From assembly GCF_001039355.2 (NCBI RefSeq), contig NW_019775510.1, positions 226,348 through 255,788 of the forward strand: a stretch of DNA of 29,441 nt. The letters are read 5' to 3'. Of the stretch, positions 1 through 10,042 are shown one piece after another. How positions within the stretch are numbered: the stretch's first letter is position 1; each line of letters begins with the position of its first letter. A model generated the notes under the pieces. The model saw only the letters and a list, made by a program, of their open reading frames with translations, was not told where the DNA came from and made no database searches. The translations under genes and the position numbers were made by a program. The stretch is from Lingula anatina (Eukaryota; Brachiopoda; Lingulata; Lingulida; Lingulidae).

Positions 1-378
1 TTTGGTACATTTTAAGTCTTATTGTACATCCAGCATAGTGCTGGAGGTACACATGATTTTAGTTCCGACTGCTGTTGTATTGCGGCAGAGCCAGTGGAAC
101 CAACGGAGCTATCTGAGCTGTTGGATCTGCTGGCCTGCCTCCAAGTCACCGTTACCTCTCCTCTTAAACTACAAGAGCCCCTGTATCCATCTCTTTTATG
201 TAGGTCAGATATAAATTCAACTTGACCCATGTGAATTTTGGGGTTTTATCTGTGCTTGGGTGTAGGTGTGGTCATCGTCACGATGCACCCTTGTCCAAAA
301 TTTGCAAAATTAAACTGAAGTAAACTGAAGGAATTGCAGGAAAAATTTCTTTAGGTGGCTGAAAGTGATATGTGAAGA
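1..378. other. Unassigned left edge
   Basis: Bases 1-230 are open in two plus frames and one minus frame at once. That reflects a local lack of stop codons rather than a gene, and none of the three translations is recognisable. The sequence is somewhat more GC-rich than the DNA that follows, so the 3' end of an exon entering from the left cannot be excluded. No splice site or polyadenylation signal could be tied to it. Confidence 0.3.
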
Positions 379-394
379 TTTTTTTTTTTTTTTT
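379..394. repeat. T16 homopolymer
   Basis: An uninterrupted run of 16 T. It could be the A-tail of a minus-strand retroposed sequence, but no recognisable element body is attached. Confidence 0.9.
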
Positions 395-816
395 GCAAAA
401 AGAATTATTTGTGCTGAATTTCAGAAACTACACAGACCTAACCTATAATATTATGGGTAGGTATTATCGCAATTACCGACACTCACGCATCATACATTGT
501 GGTAACTCTAAATAGATCGTCGGGAGAAGATAACAGAAGGCCTATTGACGAACAGACAACTTCCGGTCAAAATTGACAGAATTCCATGAAATTCGAACGT
601 TTGGAATTTCTGAGTGCCTCCTTTTCATGAATTTCGACCAAAACAATCTTTTCCCAAATTTAATTATTTTCTACTGTTCGAAATTCATGGCACATTACCG
701 TACCCTTAGGGTCACCTTTTATCTTCGTAAGTTTGGGGTCAGTCAGTGCTTTTTTATTAGAGAAGTTGCCAGTAGATTCCAAAACTGAAAACTCTAATTC
801 TGGAACCATAAATGCT
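395..816. other. Unique AT-rich stretch with a small inverted repeat
   Basis: The only structure seen is an imperfect inverted repeat: CCATGAAATTCGAAC at 584-598 and its complement at 676-690, 14 of 15 bases matching, with a 77-base loop. A third related word, TCATGAATTTCGACC, lies near 627. No target-site duplication is evident. The longest open frame (573-788, plus) has no recognisable domain. Confidence 0.4.
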
Positions 817-1533
817 AGAAACCTCTTGTTTATTGCATTTTATAGAGCATGTCAAGCACAAAACTAGGGATGGTGTCCATTTTTTTGTTTTCCATATGGT
901 ATACGAGTTGCATCATATCAAAAGTACGACATCGCAATATTCATTGGTTAAAAATTAAATGTGTAATAACCATAGTTACTATAGAACTTCAATAAGAAGT
1001 CATATACTGGCAAGCTAACTGACCTTTAAATTGACCCTTTGACCTACTGAACTTTGTAAATTTTCCATCCCTTATATCCCATAAGTGGCAGAGATACGTC
1101 CATATTTAATATTGAACTAGAATAGGAAGTTATATACTGTCTATCTAACAGTAAACTTGAAATTAACCTTTGACTTACTTATCAACATGAACTGAACTTT
1201 CTGTCCATTATATCTCCAAAACCGGCACGCCCATAGATACTAGTTACTGAACCTGAATAGGAACTTGTATGTTGACAGTTTTCCTGTGACTTTGAATTTG
1301 ACCTTTGACCTACTTTTAGCCATGAAATGCAATTTCCAAATTTTCAAGCTCAGATATATACAATTGAACTTGGATGGGAAGTCCTATATCCTCATTCTTA
1401 CTGCAACCTTGGGTTTGAACTTTTACTTCTCACAACCTTGTCATAAATTGTAATATTAATATTCTTAAAAAAATTGAGAACTCTTGTTAACTGCATTTTG
1501 TAAAGTTTGTCAAGCACAACACTGGAGGTGGTA
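817..1533. repeat. Degenerate tandem repeat block with flanking direct repeats
   Basis: A 52-base sequence at 823-874 recurs at 1481-1532 with about 10 mismatches; both contain GTCAAGCACAA. Between them lie four diverged units. Each starts with a GAAC.TGAATAGGAAGT-like word, at about 983, 1114, 1249 and 1366, so the spacing is 131, 135 and 117 bases. Several units contain TGACCTTTGACCT-like half-site pairs followed by CTACT. The copies are too diverged for a recent expansion. I do not recognise the family. Translations across the block are not gene-like. Confidence 0.7.
1299..1311 (-). promoter_or_regulatory. DR1-type nuclear receptor motif (sequence match only)
   Basis: The minus strand reads AGGTCAAAGGTCA, a perfect direct repeat of AGGTCA with one spacer base. 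This is the consensus bound by HNF4/RXR/COUP-TF-type receptors. The preceding repeat unit carries a related pair with two spacer bases at 1032-1045. Because the motif sits inside a repeat family, it may simply be part of the repeat consensus. Occupancy is not shown by sequence. Confidence 0.3.
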
Positions 1534-2296
1534 TCTCTCTCTTTCTCTTTTTTTTTCTGTAAGAATGCACTTACTCTAGCTGGTGGTACAATACCCAGAG
1601 GCAGTATTACCTCTCTGATCCTTTAGTTTTCACTTTTCTCAAATGAATTGTGAAAAAAAAAACACATTTCAATTACACACAGCAGATTAACTTTTGCTTT
1701 CTACACACTTGTAGGTGTAATGTTTAAAAACCAACCTTATTAGATTTTGCTCACTTTCACTATTCACAGTTTGGCATATTTTAATTGTGATTTAATAAGT
1801 ATTAACATGGGTCTCAAGTCTTGTGGTAACTCAACAGATGCATTTCTTTATTGAAAACAGGTTATCATGTTGTTGTTAAGCACTAGGTAACAAAACATAA
1901 ACATTGATTTACTGAATCAAACATTTGTGCCCTTTCATTTTTTAAATGGCTTCCTTAATTTACCCCCAGTACAGCGGCAGTAGACTGTTTTCATGTCAGT
2001 GCTTCCACCATGTGTTATATATCTGTCTGTACACATGACAGCTTTTCTGCCTTGTCACTGGTTTACAGTATGTCCTCAGAAAAACCCTCCTCCTCAAGAA
2101 GTCCAAATAAACCAAATAAGCACGTTACATACACCTGTACATACACTGTAGATTCATATGTGGACATACAAAGACGTAGATGTCATATACAGCTACATGT
2201 AGTATGTTGATATCATAATGTGGTAGGTACTTATTGCAACAGAGACGATCATATTTTCCTCCAGGTGGCGTTATAGTACTGACCAGTTTGTCAAAC
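1534..2296. other. Unassigned AT-rich stretch
   Basis: It opens with a pyrimidine tract (about 1534-1558) and contains a run of nine A near 1653. A 66-codon open frame (2010-2210, plus) is Ser/Thr/Tyr-rich and unrecognised. Near 2263 a pyrimidine-rich TTTTCCTCCAG followed by GT reads equally as a weak splice acceptor or as an AG|GT coincidence. Confidence 0.3.
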
Positions 2297-2410
2297 ATGG
2301 CGAAAACTGCTCAGATGAAAGCAGTGGACCGTTTTAGAATCGCCATTGACCTACATAATATTATTTTATTTTGGGTGTTTTCTTCTGGTTTGTTTATGAA
2401 ATATATTTAA
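2297..2410 (+). CDS. Possible 37-residue small open frame
   Basis: The ATG lies in AAACATGG, an excellent animal start context, and the frame runs to TAA at 2408-2410. The N-terminal half is basic and polar (MAKTAQMKAVDRFR). The C-terminal half is hydrophobic (NIILFWVFSSGLF) and could form one membrane segment. An acceptor-like TTTTCCTCCAG lies about 25 bases upstream. I do not recognise the protein, and no promoter, donor site or polyadenylation signal could be assigned. A 37-codon frame is well within chance length in a window this size, so this may equally be non-coding. Confidence 0.18.
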   Translation: MAKTAQMKAVDRFRIAIDLHNIILFWVFSSGLFMKYI

Positions 2411-4883
2411 CACAAATGCACTATATATATGCATTTTGATTTTAGTAAAATTTTTATCAAGTTTTGCTTGTCAGATAAGGGTGAGGGTTGGACAGAAATG
2501 CTTTAGCCCCTCCCCCAAAAAGCAAATTTAACCTACTCTCTAGGAAGAGTAGATACACCTTACGTGATCAGGGAGTGGATGCGAGGCGGTTTAGAAACTA
2601 AGTATACAAATATTTATGTTTCAATGTATCAGTGTTAGGGATTTGATGCTAACTTATTTGTAATTGATTTTATAGGAAGTAATGTGACGCGTGCATGTAT
2701 AAAAATGGCTTGGCCATTCCCCAGTGTTTCCCCCACAACATGTTGCTTCCTCCATTACTTCACCTTATCACGTCCTCTGGAAATGAAAACTATTTCGAAA
2801 TTCGTTAGTAGAAAAAGTATCGTCAGTTGAAGACGTACCAGGAGTATATTTACTAGAAGCAGACAAAAAAGGGGAAATGCTGTGGAATCTCCCATTTAAA
2901 TTCCTTGTTACTGACGTGTAAATATTTGTAGTAAGCGGTTGGTGGTCGAAATAAAAAGAGCATAACAGACAGTAGGTACTGTATAAGTATTACACTTCCA
3001 TTTCTAATTTCGTCACGATTTCACTAGTCCAGTTGTACTATTTTAGCCCGTTGAATGTATAAGTTGAATTATAGCTACACTGTACAGATTTTTGTGTGAC
3101 GGGAGCTTTAAAATATGTGGCTTCACTGTTGTTACCCCTTCAAGGCATAGGGGGCGAACTGATAGCGCAAAATACTGTTTCAAACAAATGTTAATCGTTC
3201 TGTCGACACCTTTGAAAATAAAGCATTGGGTATTTGAAACATGGCATTTTTAAGACTTAGTGGTCATCAGATACAGGATTAGTTTATTTCAGTAAAGATA
3301 TCTGCCCCTTATGCCTTTCAATTTGCTCTGATCTCGTAAGACCTAATTTGCCGCCGTGGCATTTGTAAAATGGCACCACAGTAATGATTATCTTTTACCA
3401 GGGCCACAGATTGATTTTGCACCAGATACACAATGTATGTCTCTAGTTAAACGATGGGACTTTTCTGACCTGCAAGCATCAGAGAAAAGTGCACATAAAA
3501 TCAGCGGCCCTGGGAGATTGTAGGTTATGATACACGTGACCAAAAAAGTCCGGAAACGTGAAATTGTTTGACAATAATTAAAAAAATATGTAATGTATTA
3601 GGAAAATCTTCTGTGCATACAACAAATAACAAATGGAGGGAATTTTAATATTTGGTTTAATTATTTACCTTAGCTAATATGGTTATTTATTCAAAATAAC
3701 GATGTTTCCAAACTTTTTGGGTGCGAAAATAACGAGTTGTGACTTACGTTTTCGTGCGAATTTAAAATACGCAGTTATGTGGAAACTTTTTTTTTTACAA
3801 TTTCTTAATTAGACAAAAGTGAGCGTTTAGAAAGATTATTTGGAAGTTGCAACAGTTTACTGATATATTTTCCTGACAGGTGATTTTCATGATATGTACA
3901 TTTTCCACGTTTTATGCTATGGTAATAATAAATCAAATACATAATGTAGATATAAAAGTAGCCACAAGTAATGATCTTATCAGTGGTGCAATTTTTGTCA
4001 GTCCATTCCTTTATCAAGCTAATTCCGAATATGACGAAAAAAAAATTTTTTTTGTTTATTGATTTCCATTTACAAATTACGTCAGTGATGCACACATTTT
4101 GTGTAATATTTGATGAACTGTTTTAGATCTCTTTAATTACTGTGAATTTCTTTCCTTATCCATCTTATAGATATATAAATATACATACAGCGAAAATCAA
4201 GGGGCACTTGTGAATCATGCAATTATTCCTTGAAATGTGTGCGCCTCTGGCGGGCCATTTGGTTGACGATGAGATGGAAAATATGAGGGGAGTTACAAGA
4301 GCCGCCATTGTTTTTTAATAGAGAAAATTGGTAAAAGTCGTTCTCAATTTTTTTTTTTTTTGAATGCTTGTTGATATTTATAACACCAAACCGTGAACGA
4401 GTAGTTAAGTTGACACTTTATTATTAAGACGTAATACATTTGTTGTATATATTACACCCTTAAGTGAACAGATATAACTTTTGTCTTACGTGTATGTCTT
4501 ACGGATATTCAAAGTGATTAAGAAGTGATTTAAGTGTTCTTAAACAAATATAATTAATACATAGTTGTTTGGCACTGAATAAAGACTTTCCAAGTATACA
4601 ATATGTCTTAGTTGTTTCTTCGGGGGTTGTATTGCTCAGCGGCAACGTGGGGTTGGGCTTCGACCTTGGCTTACGTTTCTAAAATTTCTTTCATGTATTG
4701 GGATTTTCTTTTAGTAGTTTACTTTGGTTACTACAAGAACTTTGTTGACTTAGTGAAACATCTAGGGTTTGGGTTCTTTTCCTGGTTCGGGTACTTAGAA
4801 ATCATTAAAGACTTCAAGGGGCTTTACAGAATTTCCCCTTCGGTTACTATAAGAAGAAGGTTTTTCTCAGGGTGGGTGGGTGG
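2411..4883. other. Unique AT-rich stretch, no gene seen
   Basis: Only minor structures are visible. There is a perfect 7-bp hairpin with a 6-base loop at about 2532-2551 (CTACTCT/AGAGTAG), and T-runs at about 3787-3796 and 4348-4361. The longest open frames are a 96-codon minus frame at 3805-4095, opposed by a 60-codon plus frame, and a 93-codon plus frame at 4612-4893. They are rich in aromatic and aliphatic residues, as expected from AT-rich DNA, and show no domain. The last one ends inside the SINE head that follows. Confidence 0.45.
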
Positions 4884-4957
4884 GAACAGTTAGAGGAGTA
4901 GGTAACGCGCTTGCCTCTGAGTCAGCAAGTCGTAAGTTCAAAACCTGGCGCTCCTGG
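4884..4957 (+). mobile_element. tRNA-derived SINE head (relic)
   Basis: A box A-like word, TAGAGGAGTAGG at 4891-4902, matches 11 of 12 positions of the polymerase III box A consensus. A box B-like AGTTCAAAACC at 4935-4945 matches 8 of 11. The 44-base distance between box starts is exactly the spacing in a tRNA (positions 8 and 52). CTTGC and GCAAG between them could be a decayed anticodon stem, but the loop is 10 bases. The outer acceptor strands do not pair, so this is not a working tRNA gene. It is best read as the 5' head of a tRNA-derived SINE. The body and 3' end could not be delimited; it may extend to about 5080. Confidence 0.5.
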
Positions 4958-5258
4958 GTCCCAGCAAATTACCTTTTGCAAAAAAATATTCAAATAAGCA
5001 AGGTAAACTAACACAACAGGCTCAGACCTGTACACAGAAGAACGAGAGTTCGAATAGAGCTAAAGGGAACAGGTGAAAAATGAAAGGGAATTCAACATAC
5101 AAATATTTGTTTTCATTATTTATTGATTCAACAAATTCCAAGTAATTTCAACATAGTTTTATACAAAACAAAATGCGTGAAGTTAATTTTTTGCTACATC
5201 GATAGCAATCATAACAATAGCATTAAAATTTTTAAAAATTGTATAAATTATGCTTAAC
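4958..5258. other. Possible SINE body and AT-rich DNA
   Basis: The sequence after the tRNA-like head continues without an obvious boundary into AT-rich DNA. A second box B-like word (AGTTCGAATAG, near 5047) has no partner box A, so it is not called. Confidence 0.3.
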
Positions 5259-5275
5259 AAAAAAAAAAAAAAAAA
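5259..5275. repeat. A17 homopolymer
   Basis: Seventeen A followed by GAAGAAGAC. A single N lies 15 bases downstream at 5290. Words on either side of that N are similar (GAAGACTACTA, then GAAGCTACTA), so the N may mark a short imperfect contig join rather than one unknown base. Confidence 0.85.
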
Positions 5276-5290
5276 GAAGAAGACTACTAN

Positions 5291-6056
5291 GAAGCTACTA
5301 GATAATAGGCTAGCTACTTTGGAAATTACAACGTATTCTTTTGATTTATATAAAAAAAGAATTTGGACATAATGCTTACCCAAACAAAATTCATAAAAAT
5401 TGACCAGAACTGGTAGATAAACTGAAAGTCCAACCATATCGTACTTGTCAAATTTTGTTCAAAGGTGACGTTTATAATTGATTACTAATTCCATCGAGGA
5501 GCAAAGTGTCCAATTTCAGTGGTGTGAATGATATCGAAATTCCAAAAAGCATATTATCTCATATGGGAGTCGTCCTCTCACGCACACCTTGTTCTATGCC
5601 GTCGTGCTGATTCTCGCACAGAAAAAGGAAGCCAAAAATAGTCATTTTTAAGAATCGAGTGTTTTATATTATTTTGTTTTCATTTCATTACATCCTAATA
5701 TTGGTAGGTTAATGGCACAGCATGCGAATCAGGAACGGCATAAAGACTTGGTTAACTTACAAGCTTATTCTAGTCATAACAATTTTTAAAAAATATGCAA
5801 ACAAAACTGAAAAGATTACGCAGAAAGAAAAACAGTGACTTAAGATTCATTAATTCATAAATAATAATACCCTTACTCTGGTCTCCGGTGTTCAGTGATC
5901 AAGAAATACCCCCAACAGGACGTGCAGGACTGGCATCTAATCAGACCTTTTTCTCTCAATCACAACCAAAGAAATGTTAATATATATTAATAATGCACTT
6001 CGAACAAGATACATAGGTGAACGTAACTTCAGTGAATTATTTGGGACGACTATTCA
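5291..6056. other. Unassigned unique stretch
   Basis: AT-rich with no repeat, tRNA or domain recognised. An 84-codon minus frame (5183-5437) crosses the N and the homopolymer and is disregarded. Confidence 0.4.
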
Positions 6057-6089
6057 CCCCAACCCCCCAACCCCACCCCCACCCCCCAA
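6057..6089 (-). repeat. C-rich tract, G-quadruplex-capable on the minus strand
   Basis: Five runs of four to six C are separated by one or two A. The minus strand therefore has five G-runs with very short loops, which meets the usual pattern for an intramolecular G-quadruplex. Nothing ties it to a promoter here. Confidence 0.7.
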
Positions 6090-6590
6090 CAATGTTTTGC
6101 GATGGCTGAAGAAATCAATTTGAATTGCAAGATTGATTTTCGAAATTAAAAATGTAAAGTTTATGATAAATGTCAGTTCTACATAGATATTTTTATGCAT
6201 ATGAACAAAAAAGTATTTCCAGGAGAGCACTTGCATTTCTGCTTTGCATTTATTGGCAAAAAGTCGAACACCACACAAATGAGCTCATGCAATGCTGATA
6301 AATTTTGTCGGCCCCAAGAAGGGACAATTTTTATCACGTTGGTAACATATATTCTCCTACTGCAATAACGAATGCGCAGTAATTTCGTGAAAATCCTTAT
6401 TCCTCTCCTGGTTTCATTTTCTTAACATTGTTGTAGACCCCTCCCAGCACAGTAAATGTGTATCTGTCACTGATCAGACACGATATCAAAACGCCGAAAC
6501 CAAAGTAAGTTCATTCTTAACATGCGTCACAAACGGACATCGACAATTAAAAAAAAATTGTTCCTTATACATGGGCAATTCTGCAATCAC
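6090..6590. other. Unassigned unique stretch
   Basis: A 74-codon minus frame (6054-6278) begins in unique DNA and ends in the C-rich tract as a glycine run. It has no family resemblance and is not called as a gene. Confidence 0.4.
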
Positions 6591-6852
6591 GTGGGCAAAT
6601 CTTATCATTTTCATAACGCTGTAATTTCCAAAGCATTATAACTTGAGGTACAGTGTTTGTAAATTAACAACTTGTTCTTTTCTCAAACTTAACGTCCAAT
6701 GTATGAAACCATTTGTCTCTCAAAAGTTTCACGTAATGACGTTGAGATATTTTTCTTATTGGAATCTCAAAATTCAATTCAATTCAAATCAAAATAAATA
6801 TTTAAAATATCCTCAAATGCACAGCCAAGTGGCTAACTGAAGATTTGCCCAC
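6591..6852. mobile_element. Short foldback element with 13-bp inverted ends
   Basis: GTGGGCAAATCTT at 6591-6603 is matched perfectly by its complement at 6840-6852, giving a 262-base unit. The interior is AT-rich and non-coding; a 65-codon frame inside it is unrecognised. I could not define a target-site duplication. The pair is longer than expected by chance at this spacing, but without a second copy it could be a coincidental inverted repeat. Confidence 0.4.
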
Positions 6853-7323
6853 AGACAAGTTTTACCTTCAACTAGAAAACCAATACTCTACCTAAAAATC
6901 ACCTTATAAAAATAATTGATCACTATCATTTTTGTTTTCATCCATCATTCAGCAAAATACTTTTTGCATTAAAATTATTTTGTTAAATATGAACTCCAAA
7001 AAGTGCCGTATTTTGATTTGAGAACTGATGGGTACCTCCTGACACAATAATAAATATACATAATAAATAAAATACCTTGAAACGATATTAGCAGACAGAG
7101 TACTGTACTTCAATTTAGAAACAAATGTATAATATATAACCAGCGACATGCAGGGTCGACGCCATCCATTTCTTTCTTTTTCTCTGATCAGAAATTTCGT
7201 TAAAAATTCTTGCTGCGTGCAACAATTAATTTGACACACATTTTATGCAGAATAGTATTATCCAAGGCAAAGATTACACTTCATATCGAATGTCAACCCT
7301 GCGAATAAACTACAACACAAATT
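6853..7323. other. Unassigned AT-rich stretch
   Basis: No repeat or domain recognised. If the minus-strand exon model immediately to the right is real, this would be its 3' untranslated region and beyond. No clear polyadenylation signal was fixed. Confidence 0.3.
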
Positions 7324-7431
7324 TCAACAAGGGAGAGAATGTTGGCATGGGCGCAGGCGATGTCCAACATGAATCTGATGTCTTTGATCGGCGATGCATC
7401 CAATCATCCGGTAAACAGCGGTTGGGAGCCA
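7324..7431 (-). CDS. Possible terminal coding exon (unidentified gene)
   Basis: On the minus strand a strong acceptor (pyrimidine-rich TTCTTCGTTTATTTCAG) ends at 7432. The following sequence is open in phase 0 for 35 codons, beginning WLPTAVYRMIGCIADQ, then a TGA. That phase matches the candidate exon at 8670-8762. The composition is more balanced (His, Arg, Cys, Pro) than the AT-rich surroundings. One other frame is open for about 40 codons, and the opposite strand is open for 75, so the reading-frame evidence is weak. I do not recognise the protein. A non-coding transcript or chance acceptor remains possible. Confidence 0.2.
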   Translation of the reverse strand, partial: WLPTAVYRMIGCIADQRHQIHVGHRLRPCQHSLPC

Positions 7432-7914
7432 CTGAAATAAACGAAGAAAATCACATTCATGACACAGTTTGATGAAGCAGTATGTGTATATCTTTACAGC
7501 ATGCTATTTTGGAACACATGCGATTATGTTAACCAAACACTATTGTGCCATTCCTATTCTTTTCTACCCTATAGACACATTGTTTAATGACAACATACTT
7601 CTTTGCATTCATATGTAAGATGCGGTATGAAAGGACCAGCCGCCCGGATAACAGAAATATTCACGGAAATGAAAGTCAGTGAATGAAAACATTTGGCAGA
7701 TGGGCCCAATTAGTATAAAATTGACAGAATCTAAAAAGACATTATGTAGGCACGTTTTGACGGACCAAGCCAGGGTTTTTAGGCGGAGGGGGCGAGGATA
7801 CATTAGCTGTATTTCGTCTAGTTTCGTGCCATGTACAATTTTTTTGCACTTTTGATTTGTTCTTGTTCTTGTTGTTGCTATTTTGGGAGGGAGAAGAGAT
7901 ACCTCTTAAACTAA
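7432..7914. other. Possible intron or unique DNA
   Basis: No repeat recognised between the candidate terminal exon and the foldback element. Open frames at 7609-7803 and 7742-7975 (minus) overlap each other in different frames and are not gene-like. Confidence 0.3.
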
Positions 7915-8451
7915 TGTTGTAAAGCAAATGACTTACACTTTCACTAATTGCAGATAATAATTGTAATATTGACAATAAGGACGGTCTGGAGCTTTCGAAC
8001 GTTTATTCACCGACTCTCTTTTCATACAATTTCGCAAGTATTTAAACTCTATTTCTCCGGACTGATCATGCATTTACTTGTTTTACTTTGTTTTACAAGG
8101 AATTTTCCATTCTCATGTTGCAGGCCACCATTCAACATTTTCTTATTAAATAATCTCTAAGAGACTTGTTTTCAATTAAAAATATTAATTGAATTACTCA
8201 TGCTTGGACCTTATCCATGTGTTTTACACCTGTCCGAAACTTGCAAATCTATTGAGAAATTAACCAATCAAATCGAACTATATGTGACTTTGACATGTTC
8301 CATCTTTTTCTACTACGATCACAATTTTTACACTTATTGACTTTAAAAGAAATTTAACTTACACTAAATTACTCCCTATCCTTTTACTCGTTTGATTCCT
8401 TTTAATTATTATCTGCAATTAGTGAAAGATTAAGTCATTTGCTTTACAACA
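7915..8451. mobile_element. Non-autonomous DNA transposon (MITE) with ~49-bp inverted ends
   Basis: The left arm at about 7915-7963 (TGTTGTAAAGCAAATGACTT...) is repeated in inverted orientation at about 8404-8451. Only a few mismatches and one short indel separate the two arms over ~48 bases. CTAA directly outside the left arm (7911-7914) recurs directly outside the right arm (8452-8455), which fits a 4-base target-site duplication. The 440-base interior is AT-rich, has an internal palindrome near 8171-8192 and encodes no transposase, as expected of a MITE. The superfamily is not assigned: the ends and CTAA duplication do not match a family I can name with confidence. The near-identical arms suggest fairly recent activity. 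If the exon model is right, it sits inside an intron. Confidence 0.75.
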
Positions 8452-8669
8452 CTAAGGAAGGGACACTGTACATGTAGCCCCGTCCCCACCCCCCTCACCT
8501 CCCCAAATGGCCTGTCGTTTCCAGGAATGCAGTTACACAATAGTTCAACATCTTGTTACTGAATGTGCATTTGTCTGTTTGAAGTTAACTTTCATTAACA
8601 AGATATTTTTGATACTTTGAAAACAGGTCAATGACCTTGCCAATAAAACAATTAGGAGAATGTAGATAC

Positions 8670-8762
8670 CTGCCCAGTCGTCTTACTTGTTGAGGACTTG
8701 TTCAGACCTTTGGACAGCTGCAATAAGCCCCTCACTTCCTCATTGGCAAGTGCGTTCCTTCT
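8670..8762 (-). CDS. Candidate internal coding exon, 93 bp (unidentified gene)
   Basis: On the minus strand a good 3' splice site (TTTTCTGTAATTTCAG) ends at 8763, and a donor CAG|GTATCT begins at 8669. The enclosed 93 bases are exactly 31 codons. They are open in phase 0, while both other frames contain stops. The translation contains ALANEEVRGLLQLSKGL, an amphipathic helix-like stretch, followed by a Ser/Thr/Lys-rich segment. A phase 0-0 exon of typical animal size with matched splice sites is the best protein-coding signal in the window. I cannot name the gene. The next minus-strand acceptor in compatible phase is at 7432, giving a 1.24-kb intron that would contain the foldback element. No upstream exon was found. 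Confidence 0.35.
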
Positions 8763-10000
8763 CTGAAATTACAGAAAATAATTCTTTCAAACTCTGAGCT
8801 GATTTTGAAATTCTAATGGAGAGTGTATTAGACATAAGTGCAATGTCTCCACAGTCATAAGGACTAAAATGTCCCAGTGCGAAACGCATCATTTGGGCAA
8901 ACATCGTCAACACAAAATACACAACGTTATCTTATATCAAGTGCACAATATTACAGCAGCTTCCTGTCATTTTCTGTGCTAAATTTTTGGCCTACGTGTG
9001 GAATTTGCAGCAACGTACCATGAGCTTCTGTCTTCTCCATCTTCTACTGACCTCGGTCCTGTCTGAACACCTCTCACCGAAATGCTCACCTGTATTACAT
9101 AATAATGTACAGATCACCCGCTTTTCACACGCAAGTTTCGATTTAAACTTGTTTTTGTTATTTGATATGGGGCAATGGGTCCTAATTCCAGGATGGTGAT
9201 TTAGGCTTTCTACCATCATTATGGCAAAAATAATAACATCTTATCAACCATTATGTCTGATATCAAATTATTTAGCTATGTTTCACCCCCCCCCCTAAAA
9301 AAATCACTTGTGCGGGTTGCGTTAGAAAAGATACGATGCGTTCTTCTTACCCGATTTGTATAGACCGCTAATATTACTGACAGCGTTCATATGAGTGGGG
9401 CCTAGCGTGAGTACAGCTTAGTTAACTGCAGCTGTCACAGCCAGGATTGACCTTACAGATGTGTTTTATAAAGTACATTAAACTAATACTGATTCAAACT
9501 AGTTGTAAATGTTCTCACCTCCCTCACTTTCAAAATCTATATGACCAAATAACATGTTTTTATGGAGTTTAGTATATATTTAGGGCGCAAATGTCTCCGT
9601 ATGTTTATTTTTCACACAGCACAAGTCTTACTGAATAATGAAGTAACATTGTCAATGTTTGTACGGTAATCCGTATCAAAATTCAAGGTCGCGGGGGTAA
9701 ATATAGTGCTTTTTATAATAAAAATCAAAGCGAAGTTTTTATTTATTTATTTATAAAAAAAAATGGTTATTGAGGGTAAAACATAGTAAATTAAAATTTT
9801 GTCTTCCCCATGGCCCTCAGGTGATGGTTATTGAAGTTTAATTACAAGAAATAATTTTATTTGAACAAAAATAAATAAGGTGCCACCATTAGATAGGTGG
9901 CATTTTCAAAAGCAGACTCTAATCTGATTAGTCTATCGGCACTTGCATTTATCGGTACATGGGTTTAAAGATATGGGGACGTAGAAGTATCGGGTCCCGT
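8763..10000. other. Unassigned stretch, possible intron
   Basis: Holds a C11-13 tract near 9285-9297. A CAG|GTGAGC donor-like site on the minus strand at 9090 would end an upstream exon in the wrong phase for the 8670-8762 exon. A small hairpin (TGCCACC/GGTGGCA) lies at about 9882-9902. Overlapping 60-75 codon frames at 8740-8922 and 8987-9219 on opposite strands are not recognised. Confidence 0.35.
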
Positions 10001-10042
10001 TATCTGTCAAGACGTATCTGTCGAGACGTACCTATCAGGACT
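10001..10042. repeat. 14-bp tandem repeat, three units
   Basis: TATCTGTCAAGACG, TATCTGTCGAGACG and TACCTATCAGGACT follow each other without gaps, the third being diverged. Confidence 0.7.

Noticed and set aside
1-230. Coding exon at the left edge
   Set aside because: Three frames on both strands are open together, and no splice site or recognisable protein was found.
584-690. Foldback element from a 15-base imperfect inverted repeat
   Set aside because: Short arms, no target duplication, and a third related word nearby suggests local low-level repetition.
4612-4893. 93-codon plus frame
   Set aside because: Aromatic-rich translation typical of AT-rich DNA, no domain, and it ends inside the SINE head.
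4884-4957. Intact tRNA gene
   Set aside because: Acceptor strands do not pair and the anticodon loop would be 10 bases.
5285-5300. Another haplotype join at the single N at 5290
   Set aside because: Only a 10-base similarity lies across the N, too little to claim a duplicated segment.
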